Assembly: GCA_004295045.1 (NCBI GenBank)
Contig: SHND01000022.1
Span: 16,246-80,245 of the forward strand
Direction: 5' to 3'
From: Chloroflexota bacterium
GTDB lineage: Bacteria > Chloroflexota > Anaerolineae > UBA4142 > SHND01
DNA length: 64,000 bases
Shown: positions 16,653 through 26,405 of the stretch, in pieces
How positions within the stretch are numbered: the stretch's first letter is position 1
Layout: each line of letters opens with the position of its first letter
The notes under the pieces: model-generated
Database searches by the model: none
Told to the model about the DNA's origin: nothing
What the model saw: the letters and a program-made list of their open reading frames with translations, nothing else
Position numbers and translations under genes: made by a program

Positions 16653-18203
16653 ATGACCACAAACTATGATGTAATCATCATCGGAACCGGTGCGGGCGGC
16701 GGAACGCTCGCGCGGCGACTTGCCCCATCGGGCAAAAGCATTTTGCTTCTCGAACGCGGCGGCTGGCTGCCGCGCGAGCAGGAAAACTGGGACGCGACCG
16801 AAGTATTTGTCAAGAATCGTTACGTTCCCAATGAAACGTGGTACGACAAACACGGCAAAGCGTTTCAACCCGGCGTCCATTATTGGGTCGGCGGCGCGAC
16901 AAAGTTGTACGGCGCAGCATTGTATCGTTTGCGCAAACAAGATTTCGGCGAGCTGAAACATTATGACGGCATCTCGCCCGCCTGGCCCATCTCGTACGAT
17001 GACATGGAGCCGTACTATACACTGGCGGAACAGTGGTATCAGGTGCATGGTGCGCGCGGCGAAGATCCGACCGAGCCCTACGCGAGCGCGCCGTATCCAT
17101 TTCCCGCGGTTTCGCACGAGTCGCGCATTCAACAGCTTCACGACGATCTCGCCGCGGCGGGTTATCATCCGTTTCACGCGCCCTGCGGCATCATGCTCCA
17201 TGAAAAGCAGATGCAGTTCAGCGCGTGCATTCGCTGCAAAGATTGCGATGGGTTTCCGTGCTTGGTCCACGCCAAATCGGATGCCGAAGTATTGGGCGTT
17301 CGTCCCGCGCTGCAGCATCCCAATGTCACGCTGCTCACCGACGCGATGGTCGTCAAGCTGGACACGAACGCGTCGGGCAACGCGGTAAGCCAAGTAGTTG
17401 TGCAGCGCAACGGTCAAACCGAAACCTATCAAGGCGGCATTGTTATCCTTTCGGCTGGCGCAGCGAACTCGGCGAAAATTCTTTTACAATCCGCGAACGA
17501 CAAACATCCGAACGGTCTCGCCAACAGTTCCGATTTGGTCGGACGCAATTACATGTTTCACAACAGCGTCGCGGTGTTGGCAATTTCCAAAGAAGAAAAT
17601 CCGACAAAATTCCAAAAGACGCTCGGGCTGAATGATTTCTATTTTGGAATGCCCGGTTTTGAATATCCGATGGGCAACATTCAAATGGTGGGCAAGTCAC
17701 AAGGTCCGATGTACAAAGGCGAAAAGCCCATTCAGACAATTCTGGCGCCAAAATTTTCGCTCGAAGAAATTGCCAAACACGCAGTTGATTTTTGGCTATC
17801 CACCGAAGACCTTCCCAAGCCGGACAACCGCGTCACAGTTGAACGTGATGGCAATCTCAAACTCACCTACAATGCGACCAACACCGAACCGAAAAATCAG
17901 CTCTATCACAAATTGCAATCCATGTTGAATCAGTTGCGAATGGACGAACATCTTGTCGAACGCAATTTGTACATGAAGAATGACATCGAAATTGGCGGCG
18001 TCGCGCACATGGCGGGAACGTGTCGTTTTGGCACTGACCCCAGAACATCGGTCTTGGACACAAACTGCAAAGCGCACGAACTCGACAATCTCTACGTCGT
18101 GGACACGAGTTTCTTTCCAAGCATCGGCGCTGTGAACCCGGCGTTGACAGCGATGGCAAACGCGCTGCGGGTGGGCGATCATTTGCTCGATCGTATCAAG
18201 TAA
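16653..18203 (+). CDS. GMC-family oxidoreductase with a cysteine cluster
   Basis: A 516-residue FAD-dependent alcohol or sugar oxidoreductase. The FAD loop is GTGAGGGTLARRL near residue 11. WVGGATKLYGAALYR is the second GMC signature, and the C-terminal catalytic His and Asn lie in GGVAHMAGTCRFG and GAVNPALTAMANALR. An unusual feature is a cysteine-rich insert near residues 190-203 (CIRCKDCDGFPC). It is spaced as if for a metal or Fe-S cluster and followed by LVHAKSDAE. No signal peptide is visible. It begins a tightly packed seven-gene unit with sugar-related enzymes, so a polyol or sugar derivative is a plausible substrate. The start follows AAAAGGAGTGACAC. Confidence 0.88.
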   Translation: MTTNYDVIIIGTGAGGGTLARRLAPSGKSILLLERGGWLPREQENWDATEVFVKNRYVPNETWYDKHGKAFQPGVHYWVGGATKLYGAALYRLRKQDFGELKHYDGISPAWPISYDDMEPYYTLAEQWYQVHGARGEDPTEPYASAPYPFPAVSHESRIQQLHDDLAAAGYHPFHAPCGIMLHEKQMQFSACIRCKDCDGFPCLVHAKSDAEVLGVRPALQHPNVTLLTDAMVVKLDTNASGNAVSQVVVQRNGQTETYQGGIVILSAGAANSAKILLQSANDKHPNGLANSSDLVGRNYMFHNSVAVLAISKEENPTKFQKTLGLNDFYFGMPGFEYPMGNIQMVGKSQGPMYKGEKPIQTILAPKFSLEEIAKHAVDFWLSTEDLPKPDNRVTVERDGNLKLTYNATNTEPKNQLYHKLQSMLNQLRMDEHLVERNLYMKNDIEIGGVAHMAGTCRFGTDPRTSVLDTNCKAHELDNLYVVDTSFFPSIGAVNPALTAMANALRVGDHLLDRIK

Positions 18204-18210
18204 CGCACCA

Positions 18211-19440
18211 ATGCTGACAAGCGCAAGCACAACCGCTTCTCGAAGCGAGACCGCAGCAATCTTTATAGCAGGTGTCGTGCAAGGCATTGCGCTCGTCACC
18301 TTTCCCGCGACGAGCACGATCTTTACCAATCCTGACTATTATGGGCTTTCGAACACGCAGTACGGAGCGATGTTCGTGCCGCAAGCCATTACTGCGATTG
18401 GGGCATCTCTCATCGGCGCGAGTTTAACGCGGCGACTGGGCATCAAACGCATCTATTTGTTCGGTCTCGTGGCGGATTTGGTCTCGATGCTGTTGCTGGT
18501 ATTGAGCCAATTTGTCACGAGCAATCAATCGCTCGCCTACGGAATTCTTTTGCTCGCTACTGCGAGTCTGGGAATTGGCTTTGGGTTGACGGTTCCATCG
18601 CTCAATACGTTCACAGCCGCGTTTTTTCCGAAAACAGTTGACCGCGCGGTATTAATTCTGAACGCGCTGCTCGGCTTGGGCACCGCACTTGCGCCCGTGT
18701 TCGCCGCGATCTTTGTTGGCTTTTTTGTGTGGTGGGGGATGCCAGTGTTGGTTGCCGTTGCAATCGCTGCCCTACTGTTGTTCAGTCTCCGCTTGCCATT
18801 GCAGACGAGTATGGGGGAAACGGAAACGCACACGGACACGACCAAAACCATGACCCCTGCGCGATTTTGGGTCTTTGCGCTTTTTGCGCTGTTGTATGGC
18901 ATCGTCGAAACGATGAATGGGAATTGGGCGACGCTCTATATGACGACGGATCAGGGAACCAGCACTGCCTTTGCTTCACTTGCGCTCACAGCATTCTGGG
19001 CGATGGTGACAGTTGGACGTGTCTTGTTCGCCGCAATCGAAAAACAATTTCCCGAACGCCGCACCTTTCATCTCTTGCCCTTTGTGACGGCGGCGGCGTT
19101 CGTCATCATCGCATTCCTGCCCGCCGATTCACCCTATGCCGGAGTGCTCGCGTTTGCGTTAGCGGGACTGGGCTGCTCCGCGCTACTGCCCCTCACCATC
19201 AGTTTCGGGCAAGGAGAACTCACCGTGATGGGGGCAGCGGTTGCGGGCGGACTCATTGCCTTTTACCAAATGGGCTACGGCATCGCCGCATTCGGAGTGG
19301 GACCGTTAGAGGAACACACAGCGCTGAGTCTGAGCCAAATCTATTTGCTCGCGGCGTTTGTGGCGCTCGTGATGGCAGGAATTTCTTTTAGGGTGGTTGC
19401 GAGAAACAATGCATTTTTGACAACGCACAAGGAGAATTGA
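18211..19440 (+). CDS. MFS transporter, sugar-type
   Basis: A 409-residue major facilitator with 12 predicted helices. The loop between helices 2 and 3 has TRRLGIKRIYLFGL, a form of the MFS motif A. The pattern VVQGIALVTFPATSTIFT at the N-terminus is that of small MFS permeases found near sugar-catabolic genes. It starts 7 bases after the GMC gene and abuts the glycosidase gene with no gap, so it likely imports the substrate of one of these enzymes or exports a product. Confidence 0.85.
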   Translation: MLTSASTTASRSETAAIFIAGVVQGIALVTFPATSTIFTNPDYYGLSNTQYGAMFVPQAITAIGASLIGASLTRRLGIKRIYLFGLVADLVSMLLLVLSQFVTSNQSLAYGILLLATASLGIGFGLTVPSLNTFTAAFFPKTVDRAVLILNALLGLGTALAPVFAAIFVGFFVWWGMPVLVAVAIAALLLFSLRLPLQTSMGETETHTDTTKTMTPARFWVFALFALLYGIVETMNGNWATLYMTTDQGTSTAFASLALTAFWAMVTVGRVLFAAIEKQFPERRTFHLLPFVTAAAFVIIAFLPADSPYAGVLAFALAGLGCSALLPLTISFGQGELTVMGAAVAGGLIAFYQMGYGIAAFGVGPLEEHTALSLSQIYLLAAFVALVMAGISFRVVARNNAFLTTHKEN

Positions 19441-22194
19441 ATGGCAGTCAAGAAAAGAACCACAGCTACCCCCTCGGCAGAACAAACGCGTCTCGACGAC
19501 GCGAACGCCAAACGCGCGGCGTGGCGCTTTTGGGGACCGTACATCAGTGAGCGCGCGTGGGGCACGGTGCGCGAGGATTATTCCGCGAACGGCGATGCGT
19601 GGAGTTATTTTCCACACGACCACGCGCGTTCGCGCGCCTATCGCTGGAGCGAAGATGGCATGGCGGGAATCTGCGATCAAGAGCAACGCATTTGTTTCGC
19701 GCTCGCATTATGGAACGGACACGACCCAATTCTCAAAGAGCGCGCGTTCGGTTTGACGGGTTCGGAAGGCAATCACGGCGAAGATGTAAAAGAGTATTAT
19801 TATTATCTCGACTCGACGCCGACACATTCGTACATGAAATATCTGTACAAATATCCGCAGCAAGAATATCCGTACGCGAAATTGATTGCGGAAAATAGTC
19901 GCCGCAGTAAATTAGAACCCGAGTACGAATTGATTGACACGGGCATCTTTGATGAAGCGCGCTATTTTGATGTCTTTGTCGAATACGCCAAAGCATCGCC
20001 CGAAGACCTCCTCATCGAAATCACCGCGTACAATCGCGGACCGGACGCGGCGCGCCTCGACCTCTTGCCAACGCTTTGGTTCCGTAACATGTGGTCGTGG
20101 GACGACGCGCATCCCAAGGGCGAAATTTTTCTCGTCCAAGACCAGGCGCCCTACATCGAGCTGCATCATGACGAACGCGGCACGCGCTACCTTTATTTCG
20201 ACGCAACGCCGAATGTTTTGTTCACAGAGAACGAAACGAATACACAACGCTTGTATGGCACACCAAACGCGTCGCCGTACGTCAAAGATGCATTTCACAA
20301 TTACGTCGTTCACGAACAGCACGATGCGGTGAATCCCGCGCAGCGCGGCACCAAAGCCGCGCCGTGCTATTCGCTGCAAATCAACGGCGGAGAATCGGCG
20401 CGCGTGCGTTTGCGTTTTACCAATACACAATTAAAAGACGCGTTGGGCAAAGAATTCGATAATGTGTTCGAGGTGCGCAAAAAAGAAGCGGATGAGTTTT
20501 ATGCAAACGTCGTTCCCGCGACGTTGACGGACGATGAAAAGCTCGTCATGCGGCAAGCGTTAGCCGGGATGTTGTGGTCAAAACAGTATTATCACTATAA
20601 CGTGCGCCGTTGGTTGCAGGGCGACCCAAAAGAACCGCCGCCGCCTGCGTCGCGCTGGCATGGGCGCAATAGCGGCTGGCAGCATTTGTACAACGCCGAC
20701 GTGATTTCCATGCCCGACAAATGGGAGTTTTGTTGGTACGCCTCGTGGGACCTCGCCTTTCACTGCGTCGCGTTGGCATTGGTGGATTTACAGTTTGCCA
20801 AAGACCAACTGCTGTTGATGCTGAGTGAATGGTATATGAGTCCGACGGGGCAGATTCCCGCGTACGAATGGGATTTCAATGATGTAAATCCCCCCGTCCA
20901 CGCATGGGCAGCGCAGCGCATTTTTGAATATGAATTTGCCAAGACCGGTCAAGGGGACCACGCATGGGTCGAAGCGGTTTTTCAAAAACTGCTCTTGAAT
21001 TTTACGTGGTGGGTCAATCGCAAAGATGCCGAGTCGAACAATCTCTTTCAAGGCGGCTTTCTCGGTCTGGACAATATCGGTTTGTTCGACCGCAATATGA
21101 AATTGCCCGAAGGATTTGTGCTGGAGCAATCGGACGGCACAAGTTGGATGGCAACGTATTGTGTTCGGATGTTGGCACTGGCTTTGGTCTTATCACGCGA
21201 GAACCCGGTGTATCAAGCGATGGCGATCAAGTTTATCGAGCACGCCTTGTTAATTGCGGGCGCGATGAACAACGATTCCGATGCAAGTTTGTGGGACGAA
21301 AAAGACGGTTTCTTTTACGACCACATGCGACGTCCCGATGGGCGTCACATTCAAATTCCGACGCGCACGATGGTCGGTTTGATTCCGCTCTTTGCAGTTG
21401 CCGCCGCGACCATGGGCGTGCTCGAACATTTCCCAGAATTTCTGCAGCGGTTAGAGTGGTTTCAGAAACATCGCCCCGACCTGACAGACAAGATCGCAGT
21501 GCTTGTGCCCAAGGGAGATCGCGAAGTATCACAGCAACGGCTGTTGGTCTCTATCGTGCAGCCCGACCAATTGCGCCGGCTCTTGCACTATATGCTAGAC
21601 GAGAATGAATTTCTTTCGCCGTACGGACTGCGCGCCGTTTCCAAAATTTACGAACATCCGCTCATCGTGGATGTGCAAGGGTATCATTGGGAATTGGATT
21701 ACGCGCCCGGCGAATCCACCAACAATTTGTTTGGCGGCAACTCGAACTGGCGCGGTCCAATTTGGATGCCGCTCAACTATCTGATGATTGAAAGTCTCGA
21801 ACTTTATAACCGCTACTTTGGCGATACGTTCAAGGTGGAATGTCCCACCGGTTCGGGACACATGCTGACATTAGTCGAGGTCTCGAAAGAATTGTCGCAT
21901 CGCCTCGCGCACATTTTTACGCGCGGGCAGGATGGACGCCGCGCGGTGTTTGGCAATTACGAAATCATGCAGACCGATCCGCATTGGCGCGACTGTATTT
22001 TGTTCCACGAATATTTTCACGGCGACAATGGTTCGGGACGCGGCGCGAGTCATCAAACGGGTTGGAGCGGGTTAATTGCCAAAGTGCTCCAGCAAATCGG
22101 CGACACGCGGGCAGGCAAACCTGGCGCAAGTGAAATGGTCAATGAAATTTTTGGAGTTCCGCTCGAAAATCAGAAAAAGGAGAAAATAAAATGA
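19441..22194 (+). CDS. GH63/MGH1-like glycoside hydrolase (glucosidase)
   Basis: A 917-residue cytoplasmic glycosidase with no signal peptide. The N-terminal beta-rich half carries WGPYISERAWGTVREDYSANGDAWSYFPHDHARSRAYRW. The C-terminal (alpha/alpha)6 barrel has KWEFCWYASWDLAFHCVALA, then EWYMSPTGQIPAYEWDFNDVNPPVHAWA (about 459-490, expected to hold the acid aspartate). GPIWMPLNYLMIESL and HQTGWSGLIAK near the end hold the base region. This is the MGH1-like or GH63 group acting on alpha-glucosides such as glucosylglycerate or mannosylglycerate-type solutes; the true substrate is unknown. Its TGA overlaps the ATG of the SDR gene by 4 bases. Confidence 0.88.
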   Translation: MAVKKRTTATPSAEQTRLDDANAKRAAWRFWGPYISERAWGTVREDYSANGDAWSYFPHDHARSRAYRWSEDGMAGICDQEQRICFALALWNGHDPILKERAFGLTGSEGNHGEDVKEYYYYLDSTPTHSYMKYLYKYPQQEYPYAKLIAENSRRSKLEPEYELIDTGIFDEARYFDVFVEYAKASPEDLLIEITAYNRGPDAARLDLLPTLWFRNMWSWDDAHPKGEIFLVQDQAPYIELHHDERGTRYLYFDATPNVLFTENETNTQRLYGTPNASPYVKDAFHNYVVHEQHDAVNPAQRGTKAAPCYSLQINGGESARVRLRFTNTQLKDALGKEFDNVFEVRKKEADEFYANVVPATLTDDEKLVMRQALAGMLWSKQYYHYNVRRWLQGDPKEPPPPASRWHGRNSGWQHLYNADVISMPDKWEFCWYASWDLAFHCVALALVDLQFAKDQLLLMLSEWYMSPTGQIPAYEWDFNDVNPPVHAWAAQRIFEYEFAKTGQGDHAWVEAVFQKLLLNFTWWVNRKDAESNNLFQGGFLGLDNIGLFDRNMKLPEGFVLEQSDGTSWMATYCVRMLALALVLSRENPVYQAMAIKFIEHALLIAGAMNNDSDASLWDEKDGFFYDHMRRPDGRHIQIPTRTMVGLIPLFAVAAATMGVLEHFPEFLQRLEWFQKHRPDLTDKIAVLVPKGDREVSQQRLLVSIVQPDQLRRLLHYMLDENEFLSPYGLRAVSKIYEHPLIVDVQGYHWELDYAPGESTNNLFGGNSNWRGPIWMPLNYLMIESLELYNRYFGDTFKVECPTGSGHMLTLVEVSKELSHRLAHIFTRGQDGRRAVFGNYEIMQTDPHWRDCILFHEYFHGDNGSGRGASHQTGWSGLIAKVLQQIGDTRAGKPGASEMVNEIFGVPLENQKKEKIK

Positions 22195-22958
22195 GTCTCA
22201 AACGTAAAGTCGCCATCGTCACCGGTGGCAATAGTGGCATCGGCAAAGCCATCGCACTCGAGTTGGCAGCGCAGGGCGCGAACATCGTGATTGATTATGT
22301 CGTTCATCCCGAAGCGACGGAAGACGAAGAAAAACAGATCCGCGCGATGGGCGACCAAGCCATTGGCGTACAAGCCGACGTGAGCAAGGTCGAGGATTTG
22401 CAGCTGTTGATTGACAAAGCAGTCGAGGCGTTTGGACGCGTGGACATCATGGTCAACAACGCGGGCGTTGAGACGCGCACTTCGACGCTCGATACAACCG
22501 AGGCGCAGTACGACAAAGTAATGAACATCAATCTCAAGAGCGCGTTCTTTGGTACGCAGCTCGCTGCGAAACAAATGATCAAACAAGGCGGCGGTGGGCG
22601 CATCATCAATATCACCTCCGTGCATGAAGATTGGCCCATGCCCGGTAACACCGCATATTGTTTATCGAAGGGCGGAATGCGCATGCTCACCCGTACCGCC
22701 GGGCTGGAACTCGCTTCGCAAAACATCCTCGTCGTCGGCGTCGGTCCCGGCGCGGTGGAAACACCCATCAATGTCTCGACCATGCAGGACCCGGTTGCAA
22801 TGCAAAAGCTCAAGGAGGCGATTCCGCTAGGGCGCATGGCAAAATCCAAAGAAATCGCTAGTGTGGTAGCATTCCTCGCCGGCGATGGTGCGAGTTACAT
22901 GACCGCCACGACAGTCTTTGCCGACGGCGGGCTCATGCACAGCAGTCCCGGCTTGTAA
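22191..22958 (+). CDS. SDR-family oxidoreductase (glucose 1-dehydrogenase type)
   Basis: A 255-residue classical short-chain dehydrogenase. TGGNSGIGKAIA is the cofactor loop. NNAG (about 90) and catalytic Ser in NITSVHED, Tyr and Lys in YCLSKGG follow in order. The C-terminus FLAGDGASYMTATTVFADGG is typical of the glucose 1-dehydrogenase branch. A GKVALVTGG-type start (KRKVAIVTGG) confirms the N-terminus. It overlaps the glycosidase by ATGA and is followed by cydD after 7 bases, so it may oxidise the sugar released by the glycosidase. Confidence 0.9.
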   Translation: MSLKRKVAIVTGGNSGIGKAIALELAAQGANIVIDYVVHPEATEDEEKQIRAMGDQAIGVQADVSKVEDLQLLIDKAVEAFGRVDIMVNNAGVETRTSTLDTTEAQYDKVMNINLKSAFFGTQLAAKQMIKQGGGGRIINITSVHEDWPMPGNTAYCLSKGGMRMLTRTAGLELASQNILVVGVGPGAVETPINVSTMQDPVAMQKLKEAIPLGRMAKSKEIASVVAFLAGDGASYMTATTVFADGGLMHSSPGL

Positions 22959-22965
22959 TTCCCCA

Positions 22966-24708
22966 GTGTCTATCGAGCGCCGCCTGCTTGCGGAAAATCT
23001 GCGCGCACGAAAATTATTATACGGCGCGGTCGCGTTGTCATTCCTCGCGACCGCGCTTTGGCTTGCGTTTGCGTGGTTATTCAGCGCGGTGGTCAACCGC
23101 GTTTTTATTTTGCATCAAACTCTCGACCAAGTGGCTGTGTTGTGCGCGCTAATCTTTGGGCTGATTGTGGTGCGCTTTGCTCTGATGTGGGGGAGCGATG
23201 TCATTGCGCAGCACAGTGCGAATGCGCTAAAAAGAAATTTACGCGAACGACTGGATGCTAAACTGTTCGCGCTCGGTCCGCTTTACACGCGCGGGGAACG
23301 CACCGGCGAACTCGTACGCACCGCAACCGCAGGCATCGAAGCGTTGGATGAATACATCTCACAATTTCAACCGGCGCGTATTCTTGCTGTAATCGTTCCC
23401 GCGCTCGTCTTGTTCGTCATTTTGTTCCTCGACATCTGGACTCTGCCAATCCTCCTCTTTACCGGTCCGATTCTTGTGCTGTTGCTTGCGCTCATCGGCA
23501 AACGCACGCAAGACCTCACCGCGCGTCGCTTTCTCGAAATGTCGTGGATGAGCGCGCACTTTATGGACATGCTGCAGGGCTTGGCGACGCTCAAGCTCTT
23601 TGGTCGCAGCAAAGAACAAGCCCAGACCATCGAAACCATCAGCGAGCAATATGGCAACACGACGATGGATATTTTGCGGACGGCTTTCCAGACATCCCTT
23701 GTCTTGGAATGGGGCGCGACTGCCGCCACCGCGTTGGTTGCGATTGCCGTCAGCGCGCGTTTGATGACCGGGCTGATGCCTTTCGAGACGGCATTGACCG
23801 TTTTACTTCTCACGCCGGAATTTTTTCTGCCGCTCCGTCAACTGGCAATCAAATATCACGCGGGGACGGCGGGCAAAGACGCCGCCGCACGCGTCTACAC
23901 CATTCTCGATGTGCCGCTCACAGCCACTTTAGCGCCGCAAACAAATGTCACGCGCGCTTTACTTCCAACGCGGCTGGATATTTTCTTTGATGATGTGCAG
24001 GTCGCGTTCGACAACGGGGAACGCATCGCGCTCGATGGCTTTACGCTCAAGCTCGCCGACAAACAAACCGTCGCCCTCGTCGGTAAAACTGGCGCGGGCA
24101 AAACTACCGTCGCGAATTTGCTGCTGCGTTTCGTCGAACCTACGCGCGGCAAAATTATCGTCGGCGGGATTCCGCTGCACGAAATAGATGCGGACACATG
24201 GCGCGCGCAAATCGCATATGTAAGTCAGCAGCCCCATCTCTTTGCAGGCACAGTTGCGGAAAATCTCGCGCTCGCGAAACCGGACCCGACACGCGCGGAA
24301 ATGATCGAGGCGGCACGCGCGGCGCACATTCACGATTTCATCGCCGGGTTGCCGCACGGCTACGACACACCGCTCGGCGAACGCGGCGCGCGTTTGAGCG
24401 GCGGTCAACGCCAACGTCTCGCGCTTGCGCGCGCATTTCTAAAAAATGCGCCGCTGCTCATCCTCGACGAAGTCACTTCGCATCTCGACGCCGCGAATGA
24501 AGAACAGATTCGCGCCGCGCTCGCGCAACTGCTGCCAAATCGTACGACTCTGATCATTGCGCATCGCCTCGCGCTCGCGCAAGATGCGGATGTCGTTGCC
24601 GTGATGGAAAACGGACGCGTGATCGAAAAAGGCAGTCCCCGCGCGCTGCTAGAAGCGGACAGCAAGTACGGTGCTTTCGTCGCGGCATATCAAGGCGGCG
24701 CGCGATGA
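22966..24708 (+). CDS. cydD: Thiol reductant ABC exporter subunit CydD
   Basis: A 580-residue half-transporter with six membrane helices followed by an ABC domain. Walker A is VGKTGAGKTT, the Q-loop YVSQQPHLF, signature LSGGQRQRL and Walker B LLILDEVTSHLD. The membrane domain carries EALDEYISQFQPARILAVIVP, diagnostic for CydD. The start is GTG at 22966, 7 bases after the SDR stop; a longer in-frame start would overlap that gene. CydDC exports cysteine and glutathione-type thiols or heme-linked reductant to the periplasm and is required to assemble cytochrome bd, encoded 6.5 kb upstream in the same direction. Confidence 0.93.
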   Translation: MSIERRLLAENLRARKLLYGAVALSFLATALWLAFAWLFSAVVNRVFILHQTLDQVAVLCALIFGLIVVRFALMWGSDVIAQHSANALKRNLRERLDAKLFALGPLYTRGERTGELVRTATAGIEALDEYISQFQPARILAVIVPALVLFVILFLDIWTLPILLFTGPILVLLLALIGKRTQDLTARRFLEMSWMSAHFMDMLQGLATLKLFGRSKEQAQTIETISEQYGNTTMDILRTAFQTSLVLEWGATAATALVAIAVSARLMTGLMPFETALTVLLLTPEFFLPLRQLAIKYHAGTAGKDAAARVYTILDVPLTATLAPQTNVTRALLPTRLDIFFDDVQVAFDNGERIALDGFTLKLADKQTVALVGKTGAGKTTVANLLLRFVEPTRGKIIVGGIPLHEIDADTWRAQIAYVSQQPHLFAGTVAENLALAKPDPTRAEMIEAARAAHIHDFIAGLPHGYDTPLGERGARLSGGQRQRLALARAFLKNAPLLILDEVTSHLDAANEEQIRAALAQLLPNRTTLIIAHRLALAQDADVVAVMENGRVIEKGSPRALLEADSKYGAFVAAYQGGAR

Positions 24709-26405
24709 ACGCAACCGCGCGCCTCTGGAAATTAATGCTGCCATTTCGCTGGTGGATCGCGCTGGCAGTCTTGCTAAGTTTTGGCACACTCGGCGCAGGC
24801 GTCGGTTTGATGGCAATGTCCGCGTATCTGATTTCCAAAGCCGCGCTCGCGCCGCAATTTGCCGACATTGCCGTCATCGTCACCGCCGTACGTTTCTTTG
24901 CCATTGCGCGCGCCGCCCTGCGCTACGCAGAACGTTATGTCTCACACCTGGCGACCTTTCGCATCCTTACACGTCTGCGTGTATGGTTCTATGTCACGAT
25001 TGAACCGCTCGCACCCGCGCGCTTGCAGCAACTTCACAGCGGCGACCTGTTCACGCGCATCAGCGCGGATATTGAAACGCTGGAAAATTTTTATGTGCGT
25101 GTCGTTGTGCCGCCGCTTGCCGCCGCACTCGTGGCGGCTTTGGCGAGTGTGATTCTCGGCGCGTTCGATGTGCGATTCGCGTTTGCGCTGATTCTGTTTT
25201 TGATTTTGACGGGGATTGTGCTTCCGCTTTTGACACAACGCCTCAGCCGCACGCCGACTGAACACCTGATTCGCACACGCGCCGAATTGAATGCGGTGTT
25301 GACGGACGAGATTCAAGGCATTGCCGATGTAATCGCATTCGGACAAGCAGAAAATTTTCGCGCGCGGACGCGGCGTTTGAACGATGAATTGGATCGCGCG
25401 CAGCTGCAGCTTGCAAATGCGCGCGGCATGGCAAACGCACTCGCTGTTTTGTTCGCCGCGCTCGCGGGGTTGACGATTCTACTGCTTGCAATTCCATTGG
25501 TGAGCGACGGACAAATTGACGGCGTATTTCTCGCGCTCCTGCCCCTAACTGCCATCGCGAGCTTTGAAGCGGTGCAGCCGCTCGGCGCCGCGTTCCAACA
25601 TCGCGAAGCCAGCCGCGCCGCCGCCGAACGATTGTTTGAATTGATTGACGCGCCGCCGCTGGTGCAAGAACCCGCGCAGTTTATTGAAATGCCGCACAAT
25701 TATTCTATCGAATTTCGCGGCGTGTCGTTTCGCTATGCGCCCGATGAAGAACTCGTACTGGACGATGTGAGTTTCAAGATTCGAGAGGGCGAACGTATTG
25801 CCATAGTCGGCGCGAGCGGCGCGGGAAAATCTACGCTAGTCAATCTGCTCGTGCGATTTTGGGACGCGCAGGCGGGACAAGTTTGCGTGGGCGGAAACGA
25901 TGTGCGCGCGTATCGCACGGAAGATTTGCGCAAGCACATTGGCGTCGCCTCACAACATCCATATCTTTTCAATGGCACGTTGCGCGACAATCTGCTCTTA
26001 GCCAAAGGCGATGCGACGGATCAAGCACTGGACGCCGCGTGTCACGTCGCGCAGTTGGGCGAACTGTTGGCGTCGCTGCCGTTGGGTTATGATACGCTTG
26101 TGGGCGAAAATGGATTAAAATTGAGCGGCGGCGAACGCCAGCGCATTGCGATTGCGCGTCTGCTTTTGAAAAACGCGCCATTCGTGATTTTGGACGAGGC
26201 AACGGCGAATCTGGATGCGCTGACGGAACAAAAACTGCTAAACTCATTGGAATCATTTTTGCGCGGGCGCACGGTGCTGATTATTTCGCATCGGCGCGCA
26301 GGCATTCAAAATGCCGGTCGGGTATTGACGCTGGAACGCGGACAGATTAAAGTAAGCGCGGAACAGCGCGTGAGCGACATGCGCTCCGCCATCTCGGTTG
26401 CATAA
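24705..26405 (+). CDS. cydC: Thiol reductant ABC exporter subunit CydC
   Basis: A 566-residue partner of CydD. The N-terminal FRWWIALAVLLSFGTLGAGVGLMAMSAYLISKAAL and YAERYVSHLATFRILTRLR are typical CydC. Walker A is VGASGAGKST, signature LSGGERQRI and Walker B FVILDEATANLD. The ATGA overlap with cydD fixes the start and predicts coupled translation. The heterodimer sits in the inner membrane. The last bases overlap the following MFS gene. Confidence 0.93.
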   Translation: MNATARLWKLMLPFRWWIALAVLLSFGTLGAGVGLMAMSAYLISKAALAPQFADIAVIVTAVRFFAIARAALRYAERYVSHLATFRILTRLRVWFYVTIEPLAPARLQQLHSGDLFTRISADIETLENFYVRVVVPPLAAALVAALASVILGAFDVRFAFALILFLILTGIVLPLLTQRLSRTPTEHLIRTRAELNAVLTDEIQGIADVIAFGQAENFRARTRRLNDELDRAQLQLANARGMANALAVLFAALAGLTILLLAIPLVSDGQIDGVFLALLPLTAIASFEAVQPLGAAFQHREASRAAAERLFELIDAPPLVQEPAQFIEMPHNYSIEFRGVSFRYAPDEELVLDDVSFKIREGERIAIVGASGAGKSTLVNLLVRFWDAQAGQVCVGGNDVRAYRTEDLRKHIGVASQHPYLFNGTLRDNLLLAKGDATDQALDAACHVAQLGELLASLPLGYDTLVGENGLKLSGGERQRIAIARLLLKNAPFVILDEATANLDALTEQKLLNSLESFLRGRTVLIISHRRAGIQNAGRVLTLERGQIKVSAEQRVSDMRSAISVA

